This document shows, piece by piece, positions 31,773 through 41,597 of a DNA stretch of 64,000 nucleotides. A program made the position numbers and the translations under genes. Each line of letters starts with the position of its first letter. Positions within the stretch are counted from its first letter, which is position 1. This stretch comes from Fragilariopsis cylindrus CCMP1102 (taxonomy: Eukaryota; Bacillariophyta; Bacillariophyceae; Bacillariales; Bacillariaceae), in the NCBI GenBank assembly GCA_900095095.1, contig FMBT01000398.1:1-64000 (forward strand), written 5' to 3'. Under the pieces are notes generated by a model. That model ran no database searches. It saw only the letters and a list, made by a program, of their open reading frames with translations, and was not told the DNA's origin.

Positions 31773-32762
31773 TTTAAATACATTGTTTGATTGATATTCT
31801 TTTCTTTTTGTGAGGTTACGATCAAGAGTCTACCGCGGTGTACGAAATTGGTTCACCCCTACTAGTCACGCGTGTGTTGGCCTCACACGATGGGAATATT
31901 ACGTAGGGGGGCGGGTAAATTAGAAGAACGTTAGACTTTTTACATTTAAACTTCACATAATTTCACACACATACCTCTTGTACGTGTGTACTGGAGTTTG
32001 TACTTTGGTTAATTAGAAAAGTAGTACTTTGTATTTATGCCAAGTACTACTTTGTACTTTGTATTTAAAAATAGTCGAATTTTGTACTTTGTCGTGGATT
32101 ATTTAAACAGTAATAGAGAAATCATATTTCGCGTGAAAGCGCAGCTTTCGCGAAAGTTCCTGTCAAATTCTGGCGCGTAGCGACAGAATTCGCGAATGTA
32201 CGCTGATAACCGACAATTAAGCAAAGCGCTGGAGTACAAGTACAAAAAAAAATGAAATTATTCTCAGCGAAATTATAAAAACGCACAGTCAGTAAATAAA
32301 TGACTTCCGTGCATCCAATACAGTAAGTAATGAATTACGTACGTGTATTGTTCCGCAGTTTGATCTACACGAACAAAAGATACTGATGTATCGTTAACTA
32401 ACCGCTAATTGATTGAAGAATGATAAAACTTCAAAATTACAGATGTTATTGTAGCGACTACTGTACCTTATATTATGATGTAATATTTAAGGCAATAATT
32501 CATTAGAGCTTTTAATAAAGTTTTTATAAAAAGATGTGTCAAAGAAGAAAAAAAATGACTTTTACGTGCCATCTGGTCTGGTTGTTGTTTGTGGCACAGT
32601 CTCTGGGTATATTTCATACCCTGGTAGTCTAATATCATTGATCAGAATAGATAGATCTACAGTCTAGTATCTAATTGATATCTACTAGTAGTTACACTGA
32701 TGTTACAGTAGTTGCTATAATATAAGTACAAAAATATTAACACTCTACCAAAAAATATTCCT
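31773..32762. promoter_or_regulatory. divergent promoter region, CRAL-TRIO and GMC genes
   Basis: About 990 bp between divergent starts. Contains TACTTTGTATTTA direct repeats at 32020-32085 and a GC-rich palindromic repeat at 32128-32203 (separate entry). No gene seen. Confidence 0.45.
32128..32203. repeat. GC-rich palindromic dispersed repeat, copy A
   Basis: Begins TTCGCGTGAAAGCGCAGC, continues TTTCGCGAAAG and ends GAATTCGCGAATGTA. It contains internal self-complementarity (GAAAGC/GCTTTC and CTTTCGCG/CGCGAAAG). It is about 90% identical to copy B at 36898-36972, in the same orientation. Together they bracket the GMC gene. Confidence 0.75.
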
Positions 32763-34421
32763 ATGACGTTGCAAGTACAAGAATATGATTACATCGTAAT
32801 CGGCGCGGGTAGCTCTGGGTGTGCTCTTGCCGGTAGGTTGATGGATCTCCTTCCAGACGTCCGAATCGCCTTAATTGAAAGTGGAGACGATCATCTGTCC
32901 AAAGCGGCGGCTTCTGAAGATCCTGTCAATCATGAGTTCCTTGCACCCACAAAAACTACGCTACTTTGGAACGGCAAAGCTGATAGAGGCTATAAGACTA
33001 TTCCTCAGAAGCAACTGAACAACCGAGCATTTCTCTTCACGAGGGCTTCAGGTTTAGGAGGTTGCTCTACGATCAACTATATGATCTGGATGAGAGGATT
33101 CCGAAGTGATTGGGACGAGAACATGCCAGAGGGCTGGAAGGGTGATGACATCGAAGCTGAGTTCCAGTGGTTAGAAGGAAAAATAGATCCCTTTTTGTAT
33201 GAAAGCAACACTCTTGGCAAAAGGGCTACTGAGGCAGCCCGATCCCTAGGTTACAAGACTGCCGTGGAAAAGTCAAAATGGAGCTCTCCCGGTACAAATA
33301 ATCTCATGAGATTCTCAATGACAAAAGAGGGATTGCGTCGTGATGTGTACAGATCGTTGGGTGCAGACAATAGTAGAATTACCCTTGTACAGGGAGTTGC
33401 AGAACGTGTCATTTTTCGTGATGAAGGTGATGAACAAGATACGCCATGCGCTTGCGGTGTGAAGCTCCGATTGAAAGATGGAACCACCAAGGATTTATTC
33501 GTCAAGGGTGGAGGAGAAGTCATCCTGAGTTGTGGGGCTATTGATACTCCGAAGTTGCTCCAACTATCTGGAATTGGACCTTCGAAGCTGCTTAATGACT
33601 TGGAGGTGAAAGTGATAAAGGACAATCCTTTCGTTGGCGAAGGTTTAAAGGATCATGTGATGTATCCCATGGCATACGGAATAAATGAACTTCCTGAAAT
33701 TTTTTCTCCAAATGCATTAAATGCATCACTACACGATGACTCTCTGAATGTGCAATTTCTATTCAATGATGGCGTGTCGACACCTATTATAATTCCTGTA
33801 ATGATAAAACAGCCTTTCTTGGAAAAAGCACCTGCCGAGACTTTATGTCAAGGAATAATGGATGGGATGGTCCTGTGGGGCGGTACTTTGCTTTCGAAGA
33901 CTGTCGGTGTACTGATTGCATGTTCTCCGTCGGCAGTTCGTACCAAGATGCAATCAACTTTCACTGTTCTTGTGAATGTAATGAAACCTGATAGTGTCGG
34001 ATCTATCAGCATTCGGAGTAAGGATCCTTTGGATGATCCGCTCATTGATCCGGCATTCTTGAGAGAAGATGCCGACGTTCAGACCTTATTAAAGGGTGTC
34101 CAGATAGTGCGAAAAATTGTGAAAGCTCCTCCTCTTGCGGATATCATAGAGAAGGAGCTGACACCCGATGGAAGGAAACATGATGACGATATTGAGAGTG
34201 AGATAGAGCAAATTAAAAAAGCATGCCTTCCCTACCATCATTCTACCGGAACATGCTCCATTGGTAGTTGTCTAGATGATCAATTGCGCTTCAAAGGGAT
34301 TAATTGCCTTCGAGTGGCAGATGCTTCGTCTCTTCCATTTCATCCGAGAGTTCCGACCAATGCTTCTAGTATGGCTGTCGGTGCTCGGTGTGCCTCTCTT
34401 ATTTCTGAAAGTAGAAACTAG
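32763..34421 (+). CDS. GMC-family FAD oxidoreductase (choline-dehydrogenase-like)
   Basis: Intact 552-residue single-exon protein of normal GMC length. It has an N-terminal FAD-binding GxGxxG (GAGSSG, 14-19); GMC signature 1 as ASGLGGCSTINYMIWMRG; and GMC signature 2 as GAIDTPKLLQLSGIGP. The C-terminal catalytic region has HHSTGTCSIG (His492/His493, the active-site base position), then LRVADAS and a VPTNASS segment with Asn533 where the family's second catalytic His/Asn sits. GMC enzymes oxidise alcohols, choline, glucose or fatty alcohols, or decarboxylate fatty acids (FAP); the substrate cannot be read from sequence. No plastid or secretory presequence is evident, so a cytosolic enzyme is inferred. 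Higher GC and lack of introns set it apart from neighbours, compatible with but not proof of lateral origin. Confidence 0.9.
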   Translation: MTLQVQEYDYIVIGAGSSGCALAGRLMDLLPDVRIALIESGDDHLSKAAASEDPVNHEFLAPTKTTLLWNGKADRGYKTIPQKQLNNRAFLFTRASGLGGCSTINYMIWMRGFRSDWDENMPEGWKGDDIEAEFQWLEGKIDPFLYESNTLGKRATEAARSLGYKTAVEKSKWSSPGTNNLMRFSMTKEGLRRDVYRSLGADNSRITLVQGVAERVIFRDEGDEQDTPCACGVKLRLKDGTTKDLFVKGGGEVILSCGAIDTPKLLQLSGIGPSKLLNDLEVKVIKDNPFVGEGLKDHVMYPMAYGINELPEIFSPNALNASLHDDSLNVQFLFNDGVSTPIIIPVMIKQPFLEKAPAETLCQGIMDGMVLWGGTLLSKTVGVLIACSPSAVRTKMQSTFTVLVNVMKPDSVGSISIRSKDPLDDPLIDPAFLREDADVQTLLKGVQIVRKIVKAPPLADIIEKELTPDGRKHDDDIESEIEQIKKACLPYHHSTGTCSIGSCLDDQLRFKGINCLRVADASSLPFHPRVPTNASSMAVGARCASLISESRN

Positions 34422-35850
34422 GGTAGCATAATCTGTGAGAGAAGTGAAGTGAAGCTTGCTGGTACCATCTTGAAGAGTTTGATTATCTTTCCCAACTTCA
34501 AAGTACACTAGTGTACTTGACGAATAATTATTTGTCGAGCTTTTATATACTAGCATATCATCAATAGATATAAATATATCCTTAAAGTGTTCATTCTGCT
34601 TTTGAACGTCTTCAAAGTTGCAACTGATCCCCAGAAAGAAAATAATAAGCTGCTTAGTCCTGAAGATAGCTCTTTACCTCTCATGCTGCTTGAACATGTC
34701 CAATTCCATCATCATTCGTCCATAGTCAAAACAACGAACTGTCTCTGCGCTGGGTGAGTATAAACAAATACATGCAGAGAAGTAGGGTAAAAGAAACTTG
34801 GATGAATATATACATTAAACTACCATATTTGGTGAAGTTATATTTTCCTCCCTTCGGAGATAGGTCTTTTTTTCCCTCAGTGGCAGTCGAGGAACGGGTT
34901 TTCAATCGATAACAAATGAATTTACTAAAAAGATTGACAAGCAAGCGGCACCTTCCACTCCATCCATACTGGTATCTAGAAACAGTAAATAGTTGTGATG
35001 ACTGATTCTCAATTCATCGATATGTTGGAACTGCTCTCAAATGTCACGAGAGCTCTATCTTGTCAAATAAAATGGCCGTATTTCAATATTTATTTTATGG
35101 CAAGAAATAGTTTCCTCCGATTAGTATCCTACCCCTACCGTTCGTATTGCCGAATAATTATCTGATGTAATGCAGGCATACAACTAATGTTTATCCTTTC
35201 AATCCATTTAGCTCAAAAGTGTCCTCTAGCAATTTTAAATTGTTTCTACGAGGTCAGAGGAAGTCAAGTATTCATATTATATGACGCTACTTTGAACTTG
35301 CTTGGTACACGAAAAAGATAAAGGTGTAACTCCCATAGTATCATCCTTAGTTGTGCCTCCTAGCTAGCTAGCTGGATATCTTTATGACTTTTCGAACAAG
35401 GAGCAAGATTTTAGGTAGACTAAAAGATAGAGTAGTTATTTCAATCATATAAGTGTCTACACTTTCGAGGCGTGCCTACCTTTATGATACTAATATCAGG
35501 AGTCTAGTACCGAAGCCTAAGATAATCCCAGATCCCTTTTCACTCTCTCCATCTATTTTCTATTTTTAGCATCAACACGCACCGTCTGTAATGTGAGATA
35601 TTACGACATTACTGGTACTCATGGCGTAACCTATTCGATTCCTGAATGTCTCTACGGTGCATTTGCAAAAGATATAAAACAGAAATCTTCTACTCTCAGA
35701 AGCTCCACTAAAATCATTCGAACATTTCAATTCATTCATTCTTCCATAAAACTAACGAGATCCCAACAACAGCGCATCAAATTAAATCATTAAAAGATCC
35801 GACGATAGTGCTTCAATATTTTTTCCCCACTTCGTGAACGAAACAGTAGA
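34422..35850. other. intergenic region, no convincing gene
   Basis: No supported gene. The sequence at 34450-34950 has mildly coding-like stretches but stops in all frames. A CTAGCTAGCTAGCT run lies at 35362-35375. Confidence 0.45.
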
Positions 35851-35976
35851 ATGAAACTCTCCATCGCCGCCAGCCTTCTCGCACTCAGCACTAGTTGGGC
35901 GACCATTGCAATCGAAGGGACCGATTCTGTCGGGCCACTCAACGGCAGCCTCTTCGACAGCTCTTCGATAAGTTGA
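35851..35976 (+). CDS. candidate 41-residue secreted mini-ORF or exon 1
   Basis: ATG 35851 opens MKLSIAASLLALSTSWATIA, a textbook signal peptide (one Lys, hydrophobic Ala/Leu core, small residues before the cleavage site), then a polar stretch to TGA at 35974. GC content is clearly higher than the flanks. The opposite strand is also open over 35782-36018. A donor-like GTATGT at 35984 lies after the stop, so this is probably a truncated or decayed first exon of a secreted protein, or a genuine micro-peptide. Confidence 0.35.
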   Translation: MKLSIAASLLALSTSWATIAIEGTDSVGPLNGSLFDSSSIS

Positions 35977-36095
35977 AGAAACGTATGTATATAACGTCAG
36001 AATGTCGACGCAATTCATTCGCGGATTAAATTATTTTTTCTTATATACTGTAATCACAAAAATCTTCTTTATTCCATAGAGCAAATATTGTATTC

Positions 36096-36480
36096 GCGAC
36101 GCGACGCGACGCAATGAAATGAAATGAAATGAAATGAAATGAAATGAACACTAGCCCCTTAATAAAAAAACACTCATAAATAAAATAACAATAAAAATAC
36201 CCAAATTGAAAAAGAAAATAACTTCTTGTCGCAACACAATGAAATGAAATTAATAAGAGCTCATATTTAAAAAAATATGCTTAAGTAAAAAAATCCATAT
36301 TTTGAACCAACAAATAAATTCTTGCAGCGACGCCATGAAATGAAATTGTCACTACAATGAAATGAAATTGTTTAAGTAAAAAATCAATATTTTGAACCAG
36401 AAAAAAATCTTATCGCGACACAATGAGATGAAATTAACACAACACACCTAAATAAACAAATTACAACTAATTAAATATTT
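36096..36480. repeat. microsatellite and degenerate ~100-bp tandem units
   Basis: GCGACGCGACGCGACGC is followed by eight ATGAA pentamers. Three degenerate units then carry CTTGTCGC.ACACAATGAAATG..., TTAAGTAAAAAATC and ATATTTTGAACCA. They are non-coding. Confidence 0.6.
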
Positions 36481-36602
36481 AAAAAAAATGAAAAATGGAC
36501 TCATTTTTTTCAAACGAGGATCGTCACGTCGCACTGCAAAGACGTTCGTTGCTGTAGAACGATCAGGAAGTTGACTGCAGTCGAACGGTACATGTCTTTT
36601 TT

Positions 36603-36740
36603 GTCTTCTATATATACTTCTGTGCTTTCTGAAAAAGCAGTGGCTGCACTAGTAACAAAAAGATGCTCCACAAAAAGCAGTGTATTTTTAAATTACTTTA
36701 CTTAAACTATTAAAACTGTATATTATTTGGATGAAATATT
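36603..36740. repeat. direct repeat, copy 1 (5' of orphan gene)
   Basis: GTCTTCTATATATACTTCTG, then TGCTTTCTGAAAAAGCA, AGATGCTCCACAAAA and a TTAAATTACTTTACTTAAAC region. The same ordered blocks recur at 38483-38690, on the other side of the gene at 37248. Confidence 0.7.
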
Positions 36741-36897
36741 GTACTCTCCTCCGCTCCGAGGCAGCGCACATTGTTGTCCACGCACGGGGGTAATAATTCC
36801 ATGCAATGATAATAATATTTTAACGCGCTAAATGAGATCACACTAAAATACGCACCTTTCTACTTCTGAAGTACTTTGGCAGGGAAAATATGCAGAA

Positions 36898-36972
36898 TTC
36901 GCGTGAAAGCGTAGCTTTCGCGAAAGCTCCTGTCAAATTGTTGGCGCGTAGCGCCAGGATTCGCGAATGTAG
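36898..36972. repeat. GC-rich palindromic dispersed repeat, copy B
   Basis: Same sequence as copy A (32128-32203) with a few substitutions and a one-base indel; GGCGCGTAGCGCC in this copy is a better internal palindrome. It is followed by a further short hairpin, GTAGCCGCAGGCTAC. Confidence 0.75.
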
Positions 36973-37247
36973 CCGCAGGCTACTTTCGCCAGACCTGTGA
37001 CATTCTTTCCAAACCTGCCGTGCATTTTTAAATTCAAAAAAGCTAAAAGCTATTAGCTAAAATTAAAATTATCGCAGAATGAAATTCAAAAAAAATTCCT
37101 TCCGGTTTGACATCATATCACAACAACAACAGCAATAGCAATAGTAATAGCATCAAGAAGGCAGTCCTCCTACACCGTACATCATCACAGCCACACCTGA
37201 TCCACACGCCACATCAATACATAAACTTGAAAATAAAGTAGTCATCA

Positions 37248-38171
37248 GTGACGATGGAGGACGACGGCAATCAACAAGACGGCAAACAAGAGGACTACTC
37301 TGCTGATAGCAGTAGTAGCAGTAGTAGTAGTAGTAGTAGTAGTAATAATAATACTAATAACAACGATACTAAGATTTGGAAAGTAACAGAATCAATTTCA
37401 TGTCTCTTGTTTGCATCAATTTTATCAGTCTATAGTACAGTCTGTAATAGTTTAAATTTACTATCGGTCATCAGTGATCGTACTCCTGATGAACAACTGG
37501 TTGCTAGTGCAATGCACGACCCATCAACATCAACACCGTCGACGACCTCCTCCGCTGCTACAGCTGTTCAATCAGATTTTGCACCATTCGTTGGTGCTGT
37601 CCTTACAGACAGGTTAATAGATGAAATTGATGTATTACAATCTGGACTAACAGAATCTGAAAATGAACGATTAGTTGTACAGATCACGGGTGAGAATGGT
37701 ACACCTATTTATTATGAAGAATCACTCAAAAATGCTAAACGATTTGATGCTGATGAAATTGTCTTAGACTTTGATAATGATGATAGCAGCGATGATTTTC
37801 CATTAAGTGCATTAGATAAGATTGAAATACGACTGGGTGGAGTCAAGGTACAACGATTCAATATAGATGATCTAATTATTTGTTTCCAGGATGAATATTA
37901 TGATGAGGAAAATCAAATGGAATATATAACGTTACGACATAATATTAATCGTCGTCACTTATACGGTCCAATCGAATATGTGGGTGCATATATTGGACCG
38001 CTGCCATTGGGATGGAGACAGGGACATGCAGGTGGTAACGTATGGTTGACAGAATTGTTAGAACTAGTTGCAGATGAAAACAATGATCTGACACCTCAAA
38101 CTTTAATAATTAATGGATTAAGTTTTCGTGAAAAAGATATAACTGGTATTATGTCTTTAATAAAAAAATGA
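37248..38171 (+). CDS. orphan acidic protein with one hydrophobic segment
   Basis: Intact 307-residue protein. The N-terminus is acidic/Gln-rich with a 12-Ser run (21-32) and an Asn/Thr stretch. One hydrophobic segment lies at about 48-76 (ISCLLFASILSVYSTVCNS), long enough for a membrane span. A soluble C-terminal half, 110-307, follows, with alternating beta-like segments (EIRLGGVKVQRFNIDD), a Tyr/Glu-rich stretch and a conserved-looking GPIEYVGAYIGPLPLGWRQG. I do not recognise the family. Codon use and lack of frameshifts support a real gene. It is bracketed by direct repeats (36603-36740 and 38483-38690), so the cassette may have been duplicated or moved. Confidence 0.65.
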   Translation: MTMEDDGNQQDGKQEDYSADSSSSSSSSSSSSNNNTNNNDTKIWKVTESISCLLFASILSVYSTVCNSLNLLSVISDRTPDEQLVASAMHDPSTSTPSTTSSAATAVQSDFAPFVGAVLTDRLIDEIDVLQSGLTESENERLVVQITGENGTPIYYEESLKNAKRFDADEIVLDFDNDDSSDDFPLSALDKIEIRLGGVKVQRFNIDDLIICFQDEYYDEENQMEYITLRHNINRRHLYGPIEYVGAYIGPLPLGWRQGHAGGNVWLTELLELVADENNDLTPQTLIINGLSFREKDITGIMSLIKK

Positions 38172-38292
38172 AATTAGATGACATGAGATAGGTATAGTCA
38201 TCGAACAATGCATAGTATTTGATAAAATAAAATAACGATACGACGGTATATGGCCAACGAACTGATCTATGATCTTCCGATCTATATTACGA

Positions 38293-38316
38293 GGGGGGGG
38301 GTGGGGGGGGGGGGGG
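38293..38316 (+). repeat. poly-G tract (G9 T G14)
   Basis: A long guanine run in an AT-rich setting, capable of forming a G-quadruplex. It is also a likely length-error site in sequencing. Confidence 0.85.
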
Positions 38317-38482
38317 AGGAACGGGTGTATCAACGAGCGGATGATCCGATCCATGATCTATATATGGGGGAAAGAATGGGGGAATCAATTTAACGGATCC
38401 GATCCGATAAATACTGTACATAATGTATCTACTAGTAGTAGGACTGTAGCATCACCTTACGGTACAGAGCCATTTTAAATGT

Positions 38483-38690
38483 CGTCTTCTATAGATACTT
38501 CTGTGCTTTCTGAAAAAAGCATTTGCTTCCACGAGTAACAAAAAAAGATGCTCCACAAAAGACAAGTGAAAGGTAGTGGTAAAAGTATATTATTATCGTG
38601 CAAGTAATACTGTATGACATAATCTCCTACTATTATTATATTTTTTCTTTAAATTACTGTACTTAAATTCTTAACTGTATATTTCAATAC
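38483..38690. repeat. direct repeat, copy 2 (3' of orphan gene)
   Basis: Ordered blocks shared with 36603-36740 (GTCTTCTATAGATACTTCTG, AAGATGCTCCACAAAA, TTAAATTACTGTACTTAAA), but with about 85 bp of extra sequence in the middle. Confidence 0.7.
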
Positions 38691-38708
38691 GATCATAGAA
38701 TTATATCT

Positions 38709-41597
38709 TTAATTACAACTCAAAGTTCGACAAATATTAGAACTAGTAAGTGTAGTACCGGTAGTAGTAGGTGATGCTGTATTACTGCTAGTAGAACCTG
38801 CACTACCACTACTAGTGTTGATATCATCACTACCACCACTACCACTACCACCACCAGACATTTCAGACGTTGACGTTGTTGATGTTGACATTATTGTTGT
38901 ATTGTCTTTTTTATTACCACCAGTAGTACCACCACCACCACCCCCAGAACTACCAGTACCACCACCACCACCACCACCACCAGTACCAAATACATGTTCA
39001 ATGGAGGACACAGAATCTAAGATAGCTAATGACATATTCGATGAAAACCCAATTTTTTGTAAAAAGGAATTATTATATCGTAAACGATCTGCCATTAATT
39101 TTAAATGTTTGGAATTTACATTACAACCAATCATACCACATGAGACGATTTTTGTTGCATTCGTTGATGATTCAACTAATTTTTGTAATAATTTTGCACC
39201 AGTATCACCAAATTTATTAGAACTAAAATCAATCGATGTTAATACCTGCTGATGTGGACTATTACTACGCTGCAATAATGAATCTGTTATTTGTTTTAAA
39301 CATGTTGGACGGGTTATTTTACAATCAATTAGTATTAATTTTTCAATATGATATGGATGGTATTGCTTTTGCTTTGTCATCATATCAATACCTGATAAAC
39401 ATTGTGATAATAATGGAATAATCATTATTGGATTTGCATTTGCATTTGCACTACTACTACTACCAGTCCTACTTCCACTACCACCAGGACGTATATCACC
39501 TAATATATTATTGGATAAATCTAATATCTTTAACGATTGTGTGGATTGGATTATTTGAAATAAAAATTGTAAATTATGTCTATCTTGAATTTGATGTAAA
39601 TTTATATTGGATAATTTCAAATATTGTAACTGTAAATATTGAATTGTAATACTAATTAAATCTAAATTATCAGATGATGATTGTGATGTTGACGATAGTA
39701 AATTTGGACAATTTTCGATACATAAGGATTGAATGGATTTGGAATGTTGGATACTTATCATCAATAAAGAAAATCCAGAATTGATAAATTGACAATTTTG
39801 GATTTGTAATTTTACTATTCTTATATTATCTTTGAGATAGGTACCAAATAGATATCCGGTAGTACGATCAAAATAATGATTAATTTCGACTATGAAGATT
39901 GATACCGAGGTATTTTTTTGTACTCCATCTAATAATACTTTTAATACCTTTTGGGATTGTGACTCACTTGACGATGATGATGACCATGTACCAGTAAAAG
40001 TAATTTTTTGTAAATAGGTGGTTCGAATCAATGCATCTGTAATATCATGAATAGTTTTTGTTGGCATACCAATAGCGGATACTACAGCTGAATCAATTAT
40101 AATTTCTGTGACACCCGAAAGGAGTTGTGCCACTAAATCTAATCCTAACGATTGACATATTGATATTGATAATACTTGTTCTTGCTCTTGTTCTTTTTGT
40201 TTTTGTTGTTTCATCTTTTGTTTTTGCTGCTGTTTTTGGATTTTTTGATGATTCTTTTTCTTGATTTTTTGAACTGTATAATCATCTTCTGTTGTATCAT
40301 CAGTTGAAATATCAATAATACTACTACGATGATGATTCTTTATACTACTAGTACGACCTTTATGTCTAGCAGCAGTTCTTTGACTTCTACTACTATTAGT
40401 ATAACTTCTACTTCTTGTACCCGACGAGTGAGAAGAAGAAGAGGATACTGATGATGATCGTGATGATGATCGTGATCGTGATGATGAACACGACGACGAA
40501 TTACTGGATGATGATGAATGACTTCCACTGCTAGAACAGCTGCTAGCATCATCATCAATAGAGGCACTATCATCGTCATCATCGTCTTCTTTACCTACAT
40601 TATCATTTTCATCAAATATCATTCGATGGAAATAACCATGAAGACCATCATCATCCGTAATAGTATCATTGTCGTCATCATCATCATCACCGTCATCATC
40701 CGAATAATAAGACGAAGCATTAGTAGTATTAGCATTAGCATTAGCATTAGCATTAGCATTATCATCATCGTCATCATCATCCTCTGATTCTTCACAATCA
40801 GAAACGATTTGAGGATGACTACTGCGAGCAGCAGCAGTCGCAGTCGCAGTAGTTTTATTGTTGCTCTTCATCTTCATCTTTTGCACTTCTTCCTGGTCTT
40901 TCCTTTTTTTCCTGCTTGTGCTCTTTTTCTTTTTCTTCTTCTTGTTATCCTCAATAGCAGAAATTTCTTTGGTAACAGCAGCAACAATTAATTGTTGTTC
41001 TTCACGTTCAAGTTCAAGTTCAATTTCAAGTTGCTGTTGTTGTTGTTGTTGTTCAATTTCAATTTCATCATCAAATCCTTTCATTTTATACAGGACTTTG
41101 TTGTTATTGTTGTTTATGCTATTGTTGTTCTTTTTATTCCTTTTCTCTGTGGTACTACTATTTATGTCTGTATTGTAGGTTAATTCTCTCCAATCATTAT
41201 TATGATTCGAAGAACCATAACTAGTACTACGTTCGCTCTCATTATTATTGTATTCCATGTTGTACGTAGAATCTACTACATCATTTGAGGATGAGGAGGA
41301 TGCTAATGATGGTCTGAAACAAGAAGACATAGAATTATTCGGATCTTGATTTTGATGATCTGAAGACGACGGTTGTTGTTGATGTCCTCCCCCACTAGTA
41401 CTATTTTGTCGTCGTGGATTATTACTTGTACTATTGTTAGTGCTGCTGATTCTAGTCTTACTCTTACTTCTACTCCTACTCCTACTCAAGATATTATTGC
41501 TGCTGCCATTATTTCCATTATTATTACTATTATCTTTCGAATTATTATCTTTCGAATTATTTGAAGTACTTCTACTACCACTGCGTAAGAATTTCAT
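38709..41597 (-). CDS. large low-complexity leucine-rich-repeat protein
   Basis: Intact 962-residue frame. Residues 1-480 are low-complexity: Ser/Asn/Arg-rich, a Gln/Glu run, poly-Lys (NKKKKKKKST), poly-Asp and (Asn-Ala)n stretches, plus an RS-like Ser-Arg segment. From about 490 to 890 there are leucine-rich repeats of the RI-like type, recognisable as LKILDLSNNILGD and LTSIDFSSNKFGDTGAKLLQ. The C-terminus is Gly/Ser/Thr-rich. LRR domains mediate protein binding; the charged N-terminus suggests a nuclear protein, but no targeting signal is decisive. Many trinucleotide repeats make the coding region prone to length change, yet the frame is unbroken. No enzymatic domain. Confidence 0.75.
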   Translation of the reverse strand: MKFLRSGSRSTSNNSKDNNSKDNSNNNGNNGSSNNILSRSRSRSKSKTRISSTNNSTSNNPRRQNSTSGGGHQQQPSSSDHQNQDPNNSMSSCFRPSLASSSSSNDVVDSTYNMEYNNNESERSTSYGSSNHNNDWRELTYNTDINSSTTEKRNKKNNNSINNNNNKVLYKMKGFDDEIEIEQQQQQQQLEIELELEREEQQLIVAAVTKEISAIEDNKKKKKKKSTSRKKRKDQEEVQKMKMKSNNKTTATATAAARSSHPQIVSDCEESEDDDDDDDNANANANANANTTNASSYYSDDDGDDDDDDNDTITDDDGLHGYFHRMIFDENDNVGKEDDDDDDSASIDDDASSCSSSGSHSSSSSNSSSCSSSRSRSSSRSSSVSSSSSHSSGTRSRSYTNSSRSQRTAARHKGRTSSIKNHHRSSIIDISTDDTTEDDYTVQKIKKKNHQKIQKQQQKQKMKQQKQKEQEQEQVLSISICQSLGLDLVAQLLSGVTEIIIDSAVVSAIGMPTKTIHDITDALIRTTYLQKITFTGTWSSSSSSESQSQKVLKVLLDGVQKNTSVSIFIVEINHYFDRTTGYLFGTYLKDNIRIVKLQIQNCQFINSGFSLLMISIQHSKSIQSLCIENCPNLLSSTSQSSSDNLDLISITIQYLQLQYLKLSNINLHQIQDRHNLQFLFQIIQSTQSLKILDLSNNILGDIRPGGSGSRTGSSSSANANANPIMIIPLLSQCLSGIDMMTKQKQYHPYHIEKLILIDCKITRPTCLKQITDSLLQRSNSPHQQVLTSIDFSSNKFGDTGAKLLQKLVESSTNATKIVSCGMIGCNVNSKHLKLMADRLRYNNSFLQKIGFSSNMSLAILDSVSSIEHVFGTGGGGGGGGTGSSGGGGGGTTGGNKKDNTTIMSTSTTSTSEMSGGGSGSGGSDDINTSSGSAGSTSSNTASPTTTGTTLTSSNICRTLSCN

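Larger units (their letters stand above)
35977..37247. other. repeat-rich intergenic region
   Basis: Holds a (GCGAC)n/(ATGAA)n microsatellite at 36096-36147, a degenerate tandem repeat to 36480, a direct-repeat copy at 36603-36740, palindromic repeat copy B at 36898-36972, and the leader of the gene at 37248. No gene. Confidence 0.6.
38172..38708. other. 3' flank with poly-G tract and direct repeat
   Basis: Contains G9-T-G14 at 38293-38316 and a second copy of the direct repeat. No gene. Confidence 0.6.

Noticed and set aside
40858-41178. Plus-strand hydrophobic frames opposite the LRR protein N-terminus
   Set aside because: Generated by trinucleotide repeats; the minus-strand 962-residue frame is intact and has LRRs.
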